Part shown: positions 53,240 to 64,000 of the stretch, in pieces
How positions within the stretch are numbered: the stretch's first letter is position 1
Layout of the letters: every line of letters begins with the position of its first letter
NCBI GenBank assembly: GCA_018340375.1
Contig: JAFFJZ010000074.1
Coordinates: 62,001-126,000 of the forward strand
Origin: Gonatopus flavifemur
Taxonomy: Eukaryota > Arthropoda > Insecta > Hymenoptera > Dryinidae
Reading direction: 5' to 3'
Length of the DNA: 64,000 bases
Made by a program: the position numbers and the translations under genes
Notes under the pieces: generated by a model
Seen by the model: the letters and a program-made list of their open reading frames with translations, nothing else
What the model was told of the DNA's origin: nothing
Database searches by the model: none

Positions 53240-53745
53240 GCTGACGACTTGATCAAAAAGTCAACGTTTCGCCTAGACACGGGGCATTTTCAAGGCAAAA
53301 ATGACAACGCGGAGATGGAGTGGGAGACTCCATCGTTGAACCCACAAAAAGTTGGATGGGGCGATTCAATAATCAGGATGTATGTAGAATAGTGCTCGGA
53401 GTGGCGCCATCAATCAACGGAGAAACAATCCAATTAGCGGAGCAGTGCTTTTCGATGGCAAGAGCCAACGTCCCGCCCAGATACTGGGCATTTTCGAAGC
53501 AAAACTTACAACTGTGAATATACAGAAAAATGGTGTTACAATCAACAAAAAATTGAGTATAAGATGTAAACGAATTTGTGTATCATGTACATAAGGTAAA
53601 ACTTGTGTAGAGAAATATATGAGATGAAATCTCTTAAGCATCACATATAAAAAGTTTGATGAAGTTTGGTAAAGCTTGAAGAAATCTTAAACGAATAAAG
53701 GGCTCCAGACGAGCGAACACCGGGCGATGAGCTTCGAAACAAGGG
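53240..53745 (+). repeat. Penelope flanking repeat, plus orientation
   Basis: About 500 bases are the inverse of 56,790-57,290. Shared phrases include GCTGACGACTTG, CATCGTTGAACCCACAAAA, GATTCAATAATCAGGATG, TGTGAATATACAGAAAAA and GGGCTCCAGACGAGCGAA. Within it a block around GGGCATTTTC occurs twice (about 53,283 and 53,487, 204 bases apart), as it does in the other arm. The far end reaches the same CGATGAGCTTC position where the Penelope-like gene begins, then diverges, so it is a truncated second copy of the element's 5' region. Confidence 0.75.
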
Positions 53746-53749
53746 CGAG

Positions 53750-56330
53750 CGAGGTCGCGTTGAGAAGCAAAGAGATCGGTGGGGCGAGTCAGAGACCCTT
53801 ATTTGAGAAAACACTGCCTAGTCCGTGGGAAGAAAAATGAAATTGTGAGAGCACATGTAGAAACATGAACGATAAATTCCATACAATCGTATGTAAATGC
53901 ATGAAAAATAAGTATAGAGTTGCAAGACTATGTAGAGAACGTAGACTAGGCAAAGTATAGAACGCCAGGAAACGAAAGAGAAGCATGAAAATGCATCGAG
54001 TGCATGCAACGAGTGCACACAACGCGAGTGAGAATCAATAGCGGTTGAATGGTTCGACGCTGGAAGAGAAGGGAGAAGATTCTTCTCCACCCTCTACCTC
54101 CGCGCACTGTAGGTAATCTGTGTACATCGATCGATCAAGGAGATCATGTAAACAATGGAACACTGTAAAAAGTCCGACTGAAAGTGGCTGCATCTTACTT
54201 GGAAACTTGACTGAAATTCAGTCTTTTCCATTGTGTCGGCATTTGTTTTCGATGCTTACTTCCAGCTGAAATAGGGCTAGTTTTGGCTGCATCTTGAAAT
54301 AAGCCGATATTAAGGTTGGAAGTAAGTTTTACTTTTTACTGTGAACAATGGAAAATGTGAATGAACGTGATATCAAGGTAATGATGGTGAGAAACAGTTT
54401 ATAATTATAAAAAGATTCTTCTGGAAATGGGAAATCAGTGAAAAATATTCTTTCAAAAAATTGTTATTATGGGTAGATGAATTTTCTGAATGAATTTATT
54501 GGATTAAAGATATTTTTTTTGAATTGAAAAATTCTGACGAATTTAGTGAAAAAAATTGGGGAAATCTCTGTTGAGAGGGGTAACATACGATAGTTTTAGA
54601 GGACACGAAACTTTGGCAGGAGTATGTCCCTCATATTATAACGAAGATATCCCTCTTCGAAATGAATTTTGGAGTTCTCGTTGAGATGGCCTTGAACTAT
54701 TTCGAACTTCTATGTGCGTAACCTCGATAGGGGGATTATCGCCATCATTATCACTTGATATCAAGATTAAAACACTAAAAATTTTGATTCAGATTCGATC
54801 GATGGCAGCTTCACAAATCGAACGAATACAAATTACCATTCATGTGTGTATATGTATCCAATTTTATGGGAAGATTAGAATTATATATCCTTGTACAATG
54901 ACTTGAACTCATCATATTGAAGACTCATCTAAAAACAGATCTTGAGAGTCGTTATAATGATCATTTCATGATAATTATGACAATCATTAAGAGATGAATC
55001 AACTTATCAATTATTCACATCAAACTACGAGAGTTCGAGAATCTCCAATGAATCAAAGAAGACTTCAACACGAAAAAAACAAATTATAACACAGAGTAGC
55101 GAGGGACATTCTAATCTTGAGATGACAATAGTCTGATTTAGATGAATTTTATCGACAAAAAAAAGAATCAGGGCTAAGACGTTGTCTTACCTTGAAACGT
55201 AATAACATTTTCATCCAAGAGAGCGTTCCATTCGTATTTCAAAAGTTAATGTTGACACTGTGCGAAGTAAAAAATCGGGGAACTCTGAGTAGGATGCGAA
55301 TCCTTCTGTATCTGTCTGTTCTGATGGTCAACTATAAAAAGACCAATCTTCGAATGGCTTTAATTGTGCTCGTGCTCCTGATGAATCTCATTTTTTGTTC
55401 TCTCTGAGTGAAAAATACGAGAAAATGCTAGTCACAACGATTCAGTTAAGAAAGTTATTGGTTTGGAAAAACTCAAATTTGGGAAAAAATTTCGAAGTAT
55501 AGAAGAAAAATTGAAATTCAGAGGAATTTGAAGGTTCAAAACTCCAGACCTGATCAGGTCAGAGAGATTACTTCAGATTAAAATTTTAAGGGAAAATTAT
55601 CCTGAAAGGATATTCGAAGTAAAAAAGTATCTGAGAAAATTCTTTGATGTTTCATGAAATGTGAGACAAATTTCCAATTTTCAGAGAAAAGTTGAGGAAA
55701 AAAGTGAATTTTATCAAAATTTCATCAAATTTTCAAACGAAATTATGTGGATCGCTGGAACAATCACCTGTAGTAGAATTCTACAGAAAGTTATGGAAAT
55801 GACCCAATTCATGAGAAAAAAGGTTATTTCAATTTTGGACTGAAAAAACCTGGTTACTCACTGAGAGTTGTTGAATGTTGCTACCGTCCATTCAAATCAG
55901 GCACTTTTTGAAGGAAAAGAAATTCCTCTCCCATAAATAAATTTGTATATAAATAATTTTTCGGATGAATAATAATTTGTTAGAATCAACAAATAAAAAA
56001 ATAATCAAGACGAACATGATAACGATTTTCTGAACTTCGTTTTGACTTGATGGAAACTATAAGTAACGTTGTCGACATTCTTTGAAGGAAAAGACGAAAT
56101 GAACCATTCGACGATTTGCGCACAAACAGAACAAGTTTGGTTCCAGAGGTATTACGACGGCAATGTACAGACACAGAAACAGAGATAGTTGAATCTATGT
56201 GAATCAAATTTTACAAACGCTAGATGGAGAAGGAAAAAACAGTCACCAACCTTCCAGAAGACGTAGACATATAGGCACGTGGGAGAGGCAGTAAATTTGA
56301 ATTCTTTTCCTTTTAGTCAACTGTCTGACT
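53750..56330. other. No recognised gene; contains a 183-bp MITE
   Basis: AT-rich sequence between the two Penelope repeats, with no recognisable coding. Frames at 55,192-55,407 and 55,661-55,843 are short and without motif. If the Penelope copy were complete, its RT domain would lie upstream of the GIY-YIG gene (toward 57 kb and beyond on this strand), not here, so this is either host DNA or other insertions. Confidence 0.35.
54161..54343. mobile_element. 183-bp MITE with 10-bp direct flanks
   Basis: The ends CACTGTAAAAAGT (54,161) and ACTTTTTACTGTG (54,343) are near-perfect inverses. Immediately outside both is the direct repeat AACAATGGAA (54,151-54,160 and 54,344-54,353), a target duplication of up to 10 bases (8-9 if one or two bases match by chance). 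This suggests a hAT-, P- or MuDR-type element rather than mariner. The interior has GGCTGCATCTT twice. No coding. Confidence 0.8.
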
Positions 56331-56338
56331 ACCGAGCT

Positions 56339-56797
56339 TTATTCGCCGTAAACGAACGACGGAGATGGTCCAGAACCTTCAGAATTACTAGTATTTTCAG
56401 TGTTGGCGAAGTGACCACTTTCAGGAAAAATTTTTTCCTTTCTATTCGGTTCTATGTCCAGAATAATAGCACTGGGCAAGTCGAACGAATGATCCAGTTC
56501 GACACAATGCTTGGCTATAGCTTTCTGTGTCTCCGTGATGGAGGTGATGTTTCTGAACTGTGCATGGAGGCGTTTTTCAATTGGCCTCTTTAATTCACCA
56601 ATGTATACCGCTGGGGAGTCAGTACAACCAACTTGATGAACCGAATTGATTTTTAGTAACGTGTCAGTACGATCTTTCGTTGGTTTGATCAAACGACTGA
56701 GGTTGTTGTGATTTTTGTTGACAACTCTTAGAAATGGATTCAAAATTCCCTTGAGTTCCTTGCTCAGCTGTTCAACGTAGGGAACCATGAAGCTCAT
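56339..56797 (-). pseudogene. Penelope-like element C-terminus with GIY-YIG endonuclease
   Basis: The frame reads MVPYVEQLSKELKGILNPF, then VVNKNHNNLSRLIKPTKDR and HQVGCTDSPAVYIGELKRPI, followed by EKRLHAQF and AIAKHCVELDHSFD. This is the end of the RT thumb/linker (the VPYVxxLSExL block) joined to a GIY-YIG nuclease, with the YIG triad in VYIGE and the catalytic Arg region in KRPIEKR. This architecture is specific to Penelope-like retroelements. The frame is open upstream to about 56,830. The RT domain that should precede it is not recognisable at 56.8-57.4 kb, so this is a 5'-truncated copy, as is usual for these elements. Confidence 0.85.
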
Positions 56798-57290
56798 CGG
56801 CCGGTTTTCGCTCGTCTGGAGCCCTTTATTTGTTCAAGATTTTTCCAAACTGTATCAAAGTTCATCGAACTTTTCTATACGTAATGTTGAGGAGATTCTT
56901 TGTCATGTATTTCTCTACGCGACTTTTAACCTCATGTACATGATGTACAAATTTGTGTACATTCTATACTCAATTTTTCGTTGATTGTAACACTATTTTT
57001 TCTGTATATTCACAGTTGTAATTTTTGCCTTGAAAATGCCCAGTATCTGGGTGAAACGTTGACTTTTGCGATAAAAATGCACTGCTCGGCTGATTGGATT
57101 GTTTCTCCGTTAATTGATGGTACCACTCCGAACACTATTCTACACGCATCCTGATTATTGAATCACCCCATCCAATGTTTTGTGGGTTCAACGATGGAGT
57201 CTTCCACTTCATCTCCACGTTGTAATTTTTGCCTTGAAAATGCCCAGTATCTGGGCGGAACGTTGGCTTTTTGACCAAGTCGTCAGCCAC
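56790..57290 (-). repeat. Penelope flanking repeat, minus orientation
   Basis: This is the inverse of 53,240-53,745. It contains a direct repeat of about 55 bases (TTTTTGCCTTGAAAATGCCC followed by AGTATCTGGG) at 57,018 and 57,222, 204 bases apart. The gene-side end runs straight into the GIY-YIG frame. Such tandem or inverted flanking copies are characteristic of Penelope elements. Confidence 0.75.
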
Positions 57291-57299
57291 TTCCAGAGG

Positions 57300-58060
57300 T
57301 TTCTTCTCCACGTGGGCTCTCCTTAGAATGGGATCCAACTTGGACACCAAAAATATTGCCACAGTTCCGACTTCCTGGCAAGAGGGCCAAGGGAGAGTGG
57401 TCCACCATGCCGCAATCCTCAATCAGCTAGTTCATATCAGAGATTGGAGTCTGCCTCACCTGGTAGCCGTCAGTTCCTCCAGGTGCATACATGATTCCTC
57501 TGTCTCCACACAGTTGGAAATTTTATGTTAAATTCAACACATTTCACATGTCCCAAACGGTCCACACATTTTTTTGTGTCGATATCACATAACGTATATG
57601 TGTTAGCTAATAACTCAAGCTCGATGTAAATAATATAACACAAAAGGATGTTGATAAAATTTTTATTGGAATTTCCGATCGTGTAAATTCAACAGATAAG
57701 TACTGTCAAATGAAATCCAAAATAAGGAATGAATCAACAGTTCACAAGTGTAATTTATGGATTTTTTTACATCAATCAAATGTGAAAATCACACTTTTTT
57801 CGTGTTGAAACAATGCATAAGAATAAAATGAAAAAAAACAGTACTTCAATGAGCATTGAACATAGATCGTCGGGACCGAATGTTGAAGCTGTATCACTCA
57901 AGCCACTGCCGGTCCTTTGATTGAGTGTACTTTCTTTGCGTATATCGACTCGCACTCTATCTTCAAATTCACATATCTAGAAAACGAATTTCCATTACAA
58001 TGGAAGCCAAAATGCATGAACAGTTTTTCCGACCACTACTGAAGTTACACGTACATAGAA
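57300..58060. other. No recognised gene
   Basis: 57,271-57,531 stays open on the plus strand without a motif. From 57,540 the sequence is AT-rich with no repeats that I noticed. Confidence 0.35.
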
Positions 58061-58063
58061 GTT

Positions 58064-58669
58064 TCATAAAAAAATAGCTCCCACCACTGGCGATCTCCCC
58101 TTGGTAGTTGAGAACAACACAATTTTTATGTCCAATCTTGAGTTGAATAACATTTGTGTCATTTTGACACTTTTTTTCACTTGTTTGAATGATTTCACAT
58201 TATAAATCAGTTGAGACCTGATCACACAAGGACTGTCTGTCCAAGTTACACGTGGTTGTGTTGAATATTTAACAGAAAATTCATGACATACGGATTTTTT
58301 AACACATTTACACGAAATTTTCAACTGTGCAGGAGATAAATCCCTGCTCCCATGAGGCTGACACGATCGGTTGAACCCCACCGCGAGCCGTTTCACCGAT
58401 GTGAAGAGTTGCACATGTGGCAGGGTTGAACCGCAGTCTGATTGACGCGGACTCAGCCTCCACTGCATGGAGCAGCTCTCACCGTCCCACATTGTCCGCG
58501 TGAGTGAATAGATTATATCGCTGACTTTGAACCGTATAACCTGCCGAACCACTTCTTCTGTACGTGCAGCTTTACCCGTGTCGCTGACTGACGGTTCATT
58601 GATCGGTCCAAAGCGTTGATTGATTCTACATTTGAGATACATTCTATTGAGAGAATCGGGGAAATACAC
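58064..58669 (-). CDS. Unrecognised 201-codon open frame
   Basis: An uninterrupted frame (MYFPDSLNRMYLKCRINQRF ... VVGAIFL). It has several cysteines (LKISCKCVKKSVCHEF), no clear signal peptide or transmembrane segment and no domain that I recognise. A second frame overlaps its 5' end. The higher GC content at 58,320-58,600 raises the chance of a random open frame. It might be a host exon, a satellite-encoded frame or noise. Confidence 0.25.
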   Translation of the reverse strand: MYFPDSLNRMYLKCRINQRFGPINEPSVSDTGKAARTEEVVRQVIRFKVSDIIYSLTRTMWDGESCSMQWRLSPRQSDCGSTLPHVQLFTSVKRLAVGFNRSCQPHGSRDLSPAQLKISCKCVKKSVCHEFSVKYSTQPRVTWTDSPCVIRSQLIYNVKSFKQVKKSVKMTQMLFNSRLDIKIVLFSTTKGRSPVVGAIFL

Positions 58670-59390
58670 TGGGAGAGGTCACTTTTGAGGAAAAGTGGAG
58701 GGCACACATTAGAAACCCAGTGACCCAAAGAGTCTGCAACCGAACAATCAACAAACTGGATGAATTACTTGGTACTGCTGTTGCTGAAGCCCTCGCGTGA
58801 ACCAAAATACAATGTGATAATTAGATAACTCATACAGTTCTGGAAAAATTCATAATGAATTCTTCTCATATTGCAATAGATGTCTGATGTATGCCTGAAC
58901 TCATCTCAATGAATTCGAAAGGAGTTCTTGGACTTGTTCCGTCACACAGTGGACAGGGATTCAAGAAAAGAAGATAAGATCCGAAAACTCAAGTTTTGAA
59001 TTCTGACATATTTGTCCTCAAAATCCTATAGGAGATGTTTCAGTGAATATAAAATCGAAGGGAGAGATGGGTATATCTTATACCACCAGCTCCTCAGGGT
59101 CCTGAAGTGATACATTTCTGGTATTTCCATGCGACGGAATTTCACAGCGAAACACTGCTCGTGTATTGAGTGCCATGACTTCCGGCTGGAGTGTTTATTT
59201 TCAATTCCGTTCAATCGAGGAGGATTTTGGCGTTATTCAGAAGATTTCCATATACATTGAGGTCGTCCAATTGTAATTTCTATTGACTCATGAGAATCAG
59301 GATGAAAGGTTTCGTGTTCCCACTCGTCGCGGTTGCTTTTGGCGTTCAATGTATGAGGGGTACAATGCTGAATCAAATTTCAAGGATTTG
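58670..59390. other. No recognised gene
   Basis: Nothing was identified. The phrase GAATTCTTCTCA-type sequence at 58,850-58,930 resembles that near 4,850-4,930 only weakly. Confidence 0.3.
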
Positions 59391-59399
59391 ATTCGGTCA

Positions 59400-59995
59400 T
59401 TTCTGCATTTGTGGACAGATTCATGGGTCACATGGGTTCTCGGGGTTTCCGAGGTCACTGGAACCGGATCCGCAGTCATGAAACGAATACAAGATGGCAG
59501 ATTCAATATGGCGAACGTGAATTTAGTTATTTTTGCATTTGTGGACAGATTCAGATGAAACATGGGTTCCAGGGGTTTTTGAGGATGCTGAATCCGCATC
59601 TGACGTCGAAAATGAATGCAAAATAACAAATCCAATATAGCGGAGGTGAATTTAGTCATTTTCGCATTTGTGAATAGGTTTATATGAAACATTGTTTCTA
59701 GGGGTTTTCGAGGTTGTTTAATCTGAATTTGCAGCCAGAAACGAATTCATGATGGTGGATACGATATGGCGGACGTGAATTCAGTCACGTTCACATTTTC
59801 GGACGGATTCATATGGAACACTGGTTCTAGGCGTTTTCGAGGGTGCTGAATTCGGATCCGACGTCAAAAATAGATCCAAGATAACGAATTCAATATAACG
59901 GATGTGAATTTAGTAATTCCCGGATTGAGGGATAGATTCATATGGAACATGGGTTATCGGGGTTTTCGAGGTCGCTGAAACCCGTTCCAGTCAGT
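59400..59995. repeat. Minisatellite array C, ~127-bp unit, 4-5 copies
   Basis: The core GATTCAATATGGCGxACGTGAA or a variant recurs near 59,500, 59,627, 59,754 and 59,889, with steps of 127-135 bases. Each unit carries GCATTTGTGGACAGATTCA, TATGxAACATGGGTTC and GGGGTTTTCGAGG. It is array A in reverse orientation. Confidence 0.8.
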
Positions 59996-59999
59996 TGTT

Positions 60000-61312
60000 T
60001 TTGGTTTCCTTGGGAATGATAATGATCCGGAGTACAAAATGATCGTGGCCAATTCACTTGAGAATTATGCAAAAATATGTATACAATATCGTTCTTCTAT
60101 TCCATCCTATTCCATCTTTTGTCATATGTCCTGTATCCCTTCACTCCTCCTAACAGGAGTGAATATGTCTCTCAAGATCCATTGATCACATTCCCACTTG
60201 GATTTTTCCCCGAAGGATCTCGGTGACGTGAGTGACGAGCATGGTGAGAGATTCCACCAACAACTCAGGTCCATGGATCAACGTTACCAGGGATTTTGGT
60301 ATGAGAGAATGATGGGGCATCATATTTGATCTCTCATAAGAGAAACAGATGTGACAGAAGATAAACGACAATCGAGTAGTCAAAATTATACCAAATGAAC
60401 TCATATCACATCAAAATATTGGAATAAAGATGAATCCAATCAATTAAACTCGAGTTTACGCAATAAATAAGATAGTAGTCCTAGGGTGGAGAAAAAGCGG
60501 AATTCTGGTACTTGTTCATAAACGATTGTAACTTCGGTAATGATTCATGAATTTTCTTTCGCGGGTACTTTGTTTTCTTCGTGAAGGTACGAACTTCACG
60601 TAGAAAATTCGTAACTAAACATATTTTCATGCTATCTATTCTTCCGCGGCAAAAAAGTGACTTTTCTTGTTCTCATTTTCCTCAGAAAACATGATTTCTC
60701 CCACATATTCCGGTTCGTTGCACTCAAATTACCTAATTGATTAGTGAGAACGGTGATGATATTCATTGGCTATCCAATTATGTTCAATTTTAGACCTTAT
60801 GCAACCAGATCGACCATTTCTACCTCGAAATATACCTCAAATAGTGAAACTATCTTCGGAAAAAATTTTGAAAATAAAAAAAACTGATAACTCGGAAGCC
60901 TATGGAATATAAAGAATATTTTCAATGCGATTTTCGAGTTCCGCAAGCCAAAATGCATAACAAAAAAATGATAGCATCCAATGCACGAACAATTTTTTCT
61001 TTATTTTGTAAACCAGTTTCATGAATGTTCCATGTTACTCTCTTAGATCCTCCGGCATTTGCGCGGATCGGATGATTCATGGGGAAGGTATAATGCAGAC
61101 AAGGAGATGTAATGGATCTCTTCATCCGTCTATTTATATCCATTGGAAATATTGTTAATATTCAGACAATTTTTCTTCTCATTGTTGTGGGGTCAACCAA
61201 GAATGTGAAACAATCGAGACAGTTTTTTCAACCATACGCCCTGCATAATAATGTCTCACATTCACTCAGTTTCCGACGCATGTGGGGGTATATGAGCCCT
61301 CAAAAAAGTTCA
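60000..61312. other. No recognised gene
   Basis: AT-rich sequence. A small hairpin (CTTCGTGAAGGTACGAACTT and neighbours) lies near 60,578-60,600. The frames at 60,922-61,143 and 61,112-61,336 show no motif. Confidence 0.35.
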
Positions 61313-61314
61313 TA

Positions 61315-63920
61315 CAGGGTGGTCCATTTGAAGTAATATAGTCGAATATCTCGGACACTAGTGGAGATGGAAAAAAATGTTCCGGATAGAAAGTTTAGGG
61401 TTCCAAGTGGGAAGTATGATGCTGACCTTGAAAACTCCCTCAGAAGTCATTTTGAAGGGCATTTAGGGGTGAAGATGGTTTTTTTAAACGGGACCCCCAT
61501 TTTTTTTATCATGGCATGTGGAAGCTGGTTTCAAACCCTTTACGAAACACTGTTCATGGACCCCTTTCCGCCCATGAGGGTGCAAGGTATGGGCCGTCGA
61601 AGTTATCGATGAACTACTCTTAGCGCTACCCAGGAACAACGACGTGGACATGGTAGTTCTCTGTTCCCTCCAGAGTGGTTGATTATTGTGAGTCCCCTTG
61701 CCTCTCACATGTGGGGTGCTTGATTATTGTGAGTCTCCTTGCCTCTCACATGAGGGGTGCTTGATGCTGTTACAATAATTGCTCGGAGTGACCCCCCTCT
61801 GCCTGGATACATAATCCCAATCTTCGGCGAAAATTTGTAACCGTCTTCAGAAACGCTGATCGCGGTATGTTGGCACAGGCAGTGCGGATACGATCGATCA
61901 TGTCCTCTCTCGTTGTTGGTTGGGCCTTGAATACTTCGTCTTTCAGAAATCCCCACAAGAAAAAGTCGGGAGATGTCAAGTCGGGTGGGCGTGGAGGCCA
62001 CGCAACTCGCCCACCTCGTCCAATCCACCTTCCCGGGGAAGGATGATCAAGGTATTCTCTCACGGTCAATGCGAAATGAGGTGGCGCTCCATCTAGTTGG
62101 ACTTGAATCCTCTGCCTTGTTTGTTAATCCAGATCATCCAGCAAGCCTGGTAAATGAGGCGCCAGGAATTCCAGAAACATGAGGCTGCTCAAAGTACCGT
62201 TGAAAAAATGTGGACCGACTAAATAGCCATTGACGATCCCACACCACACATTTACGCTCCAACGATGTTGGTTGTCGATTGCTCGATACCAATGCGGATT
62301 CACATCCGATCAGGAATGAGAGTTGTGTCTATTCAAATGCCCAGTGCTCTGGAAAGATGCTTTGTTGGAGAGCATGACATAGTTGAAGAATTGAGGATCT
62401 TCAACCAGCCTTGCTCGTGCCCAGTTGCAGAATCGCATTCGAAGTCTCATGTCGTTTGGAGTGGGAGCTTGAGTTAACGTAATGTGGTATGGTCGATTTG
62501 ACATGCTTCAAGATTCTCAAAACAGTAGTCCGGGGTATACCAGTTATTCATGCCAATGATCTGCTACTAGCATGAGGGTTCAAGTGGATGAGTCCCAATA
62601 TGGTGAGTGCACGGATATCATTCTCATCGTACCGGTGATGTTTTAGATCTCGCTACAATACTTCTCGTCGAGCCCTCAATTCGGATCGACGGATGGTCGT
62701 GGGGTGTGCGATGCGGCGATCGGGATACCGATCCCGGTAAACTCTTGCAGCTTCGTTGTAATCATTGTGACATGAGTCGAGCACAAGCATCATATCAATA
62801 ATTTCAGAGGGTGGATAGTGATTGATTTCTTCGATTGAATCGAATGGAATGAATTGATGAATGTAGATGATTGGATATGCGAAGGAGAAGAACGATTGTG
62901 ATAGCCTCAGTTCAGAACCAGTGTTCAAATGATCCCGTATTTCCGTAATCATCCACATAACCAACCATAATAAACAGAAATCCGATGTTTCTGTTCATTT
63001 ATGTATTCTTGTTCATAGCTTTTCTCCGAAGACCGGGACTGATTTCAATGCAGATTGGAATTAATTTCATGGGGAAAAAAACGTAAACATAAACAATCGG
63101 GAACACTGAATCTCTGCTTATTATGGTTGGTAGTAATGTGCACGATTTATGACGATTATGGCGTTTGAAATCGAATCAATTATTCCATTCGATTCAATGA
63201 GGGTTATAAATGAGTATCGACCCTCGGAAATTGTTCAAAGGTTGCTGGAAACATTGGAAGTATTGACCGTACCACATAACGTCGATTAGGATCCACATTC
63301 GAACGGATACAAAACTTCTTCGAGCTTCCAGAGAATTCACCAAAGAGAGTTAAACTGTGGAGAATTTCTTTGTAGATTTACCAAAAAAATTTGGAAGTTT
63401 TTCTGTAAATGAGTGAGGACATGATCGATCGCATTCACACCGTTCGTGCCAACATACCAGGATTATGTATCCAGGGAGAGGGGATTAACTTCGAGCAATT
63501 ATTGTCACAGCATCAAGCACCCCTCATGTGAGAGGCAAGGGGACTCACGATAATCACGCACTCCGGAGGGAACAGAGAACTACCACGTCCACGTCGTTGT
63601 TCCTGGGTAGCGCTGAGAGTCGTTCATCAATAACTTCGACGGTCCATACCTCGCACCCCAATGGGCGGAAAGGGGCCCACGATCAGTGTTCCATGAAGGA
63701 TTTGGCGCCAGCTCTCCCATGCTATAATAAAAAAATCAGAGTCTCATTTAAAAAAACCATCTTGACCCCTAAATGACCTCCAAAATGCCCTCTGAGGGAT
63801 TTTTCAAGGTCAGCATCATACTTCTCTCTTGGAACCCTCAACTTTTCATCCGGAAAATTTCTCTCCATCCCCACTAGTTTCCGAGATATTTGACTATATC
63901 ACTCGAAATTGACCACCCTG
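61315..63920 (-). mobile_element. Mariner-like element with 500-600-bp inverted arms
   Basis: The ends CAGGGTGGTC (61,315) and GACCACCCTG (63,920) lie between TA dinucleotides. The arms are inverted copies: 61,315 to about 61,912 against 63,920 to about 63,415. The left arm has a 41-base tandem duplication (GATTATTGTGAGTCxCCTTG unit at about 61,681 and 61,723). The right arm lacks about 47 bases present in the left. Because the left arm includes the 3' end of the transposase gene, the right arm carries an inverted copy of those codons. The 2.6-kb element contains a broken transposase. The MITE at 6,666-7,049 derives from the same family. Confidence 0.85.
61770..62830 (-). pseudogene. Mariner/Tc1-superfamily transposase
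   Basis: The N-terminal part in the first frame (62,820-62,653) reads YPPSEIIDMMLVLDSCHNDY, NEAARVYRDRYPDRRIAHPT and TIRR. A further frame has KHHRYDENDIRALTILGLIH and ITGIPRTTVLRILKH (HTH). The catalytic domain begins near 62,420: the first catalytic motif, usually DEAxF, reads SNKASF, so the Asp and Glu are replaced. RWSVNVWCGIVNGYLVGPHF follows, then VQLDGAPPHFALTVREYLD with the second Asp. The end is GRVAWPPRPPDLTSPDFFLW and KDEVFKAQPTTREDMIDRIR with the third acidic position. At least three frame changes and several stops are present. The first catalytic residue is gone, so it is inactive. Confidence 0.85.
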
Positions 63921-64000
63921 TATGCACAAGCGAAATAAGACAGTCACATAAGACATAGATACGTTCGAGCTATCAGAAATCTCGTACTCAGCAATGAGAT

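Overview
The window looks like a eukaryotic, almost certainly arthropod (probably insect) transposon graveyard. I recognise no housekeeping gene, tRNA or rRNA. Every stretch whose protein I recognise belongs to a mobile element: a Polinton/Maverick (adintovirus-like) element, a gypsy/errantivirus-like retroelement with an envelope gene, a BEL/Pao fragment, two piggyBac-like copies, two mariner-like copies, a Penelope-like element and a CACTA-like remnant. This mixture, together with minisatellites built around an ATGGCGGA core, is typical of insect genomes. Hymenoptera is my best guess, from memory only.

Layout. 1-3.2 kb has no recognised gene. 3.77-4.58 kb (-) is a CACTA/TNP2-like transposase remnant. 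4.8-6.2 kb is a degenerate repeat of about 155 bp in both orientations. 6.67-7.05 kb is a mariner-derived MITE. 7.9-10.5 kb holds two minisatellite arrays (about 127 bp and about 120 bp periods) in opposite orientations. 13.2-23.16 kb (+) is an errantivirus-like element in the order gag, protease, RT, RNase H, integrase, env. It is broken by stops and frameshifts and by two LTR-like insertions, one in RT and one in integrase. 23.16-24.06 kb is a BEL/Pao pol fragment ending at a 134-bp foldback hairpin.

24.7-39.0 kb is the centrepiece, a Polinton. A protein-primed type B DNA polymerase lies on the minus strand. It is preceded by a chain of small exons joined by phase-1 introns. On the plus strand lie a packaging ATPase, a small basic protein, a VP-like protein, a DD35E integrase with a chromodomain, a LPSNSS-motif structural protein, a basic core/membrane-active protein and the double jelly-roll major capsid protein. 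Most of these are broken: the ATPase has lost its Walker A lysine, and the capsid gene has two in-frame stops and a frameshift. The VP-like gene is split by about 1.4 kb of LTR-like DNA.

39.4-40.3 kb (-) is a truncated piggyBac. 44.45-48.55 kb is a complete piggyBac-like copy with CCCAT/ATGGG ends at a TTAA-type site and inverted arms of roughly 0.8-1 kb, whose inner parts are the same ATGGCGGA minisatellite. This ties the satellite family to a transposon end. 48.7-49.6 kb (-) is a long open frame I do not recognise. 50.3-51.6 kb is a deleted mariner with inverted repeats of about 275 bp. 53.2-57.3 kb holds a Penelope-like GIY-YIG gene and an inverted pair of its flanking repeats. 59.4-60.0 kb is another minisatellite array. 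61.3-63.9 kb is a mariner-like element with inverted arms of 500-600 bp. Several small foldback elements (41.5, 42.2, 52.96 and 54.16 kb) fill the gaps.

Nothing suggests these genes work together today. The nesting order gives a relative history: LTR-like DNA inserted into both the errantivirus and the Polinton after each had integrated. Element boundaries marked as approximate were read by eye.
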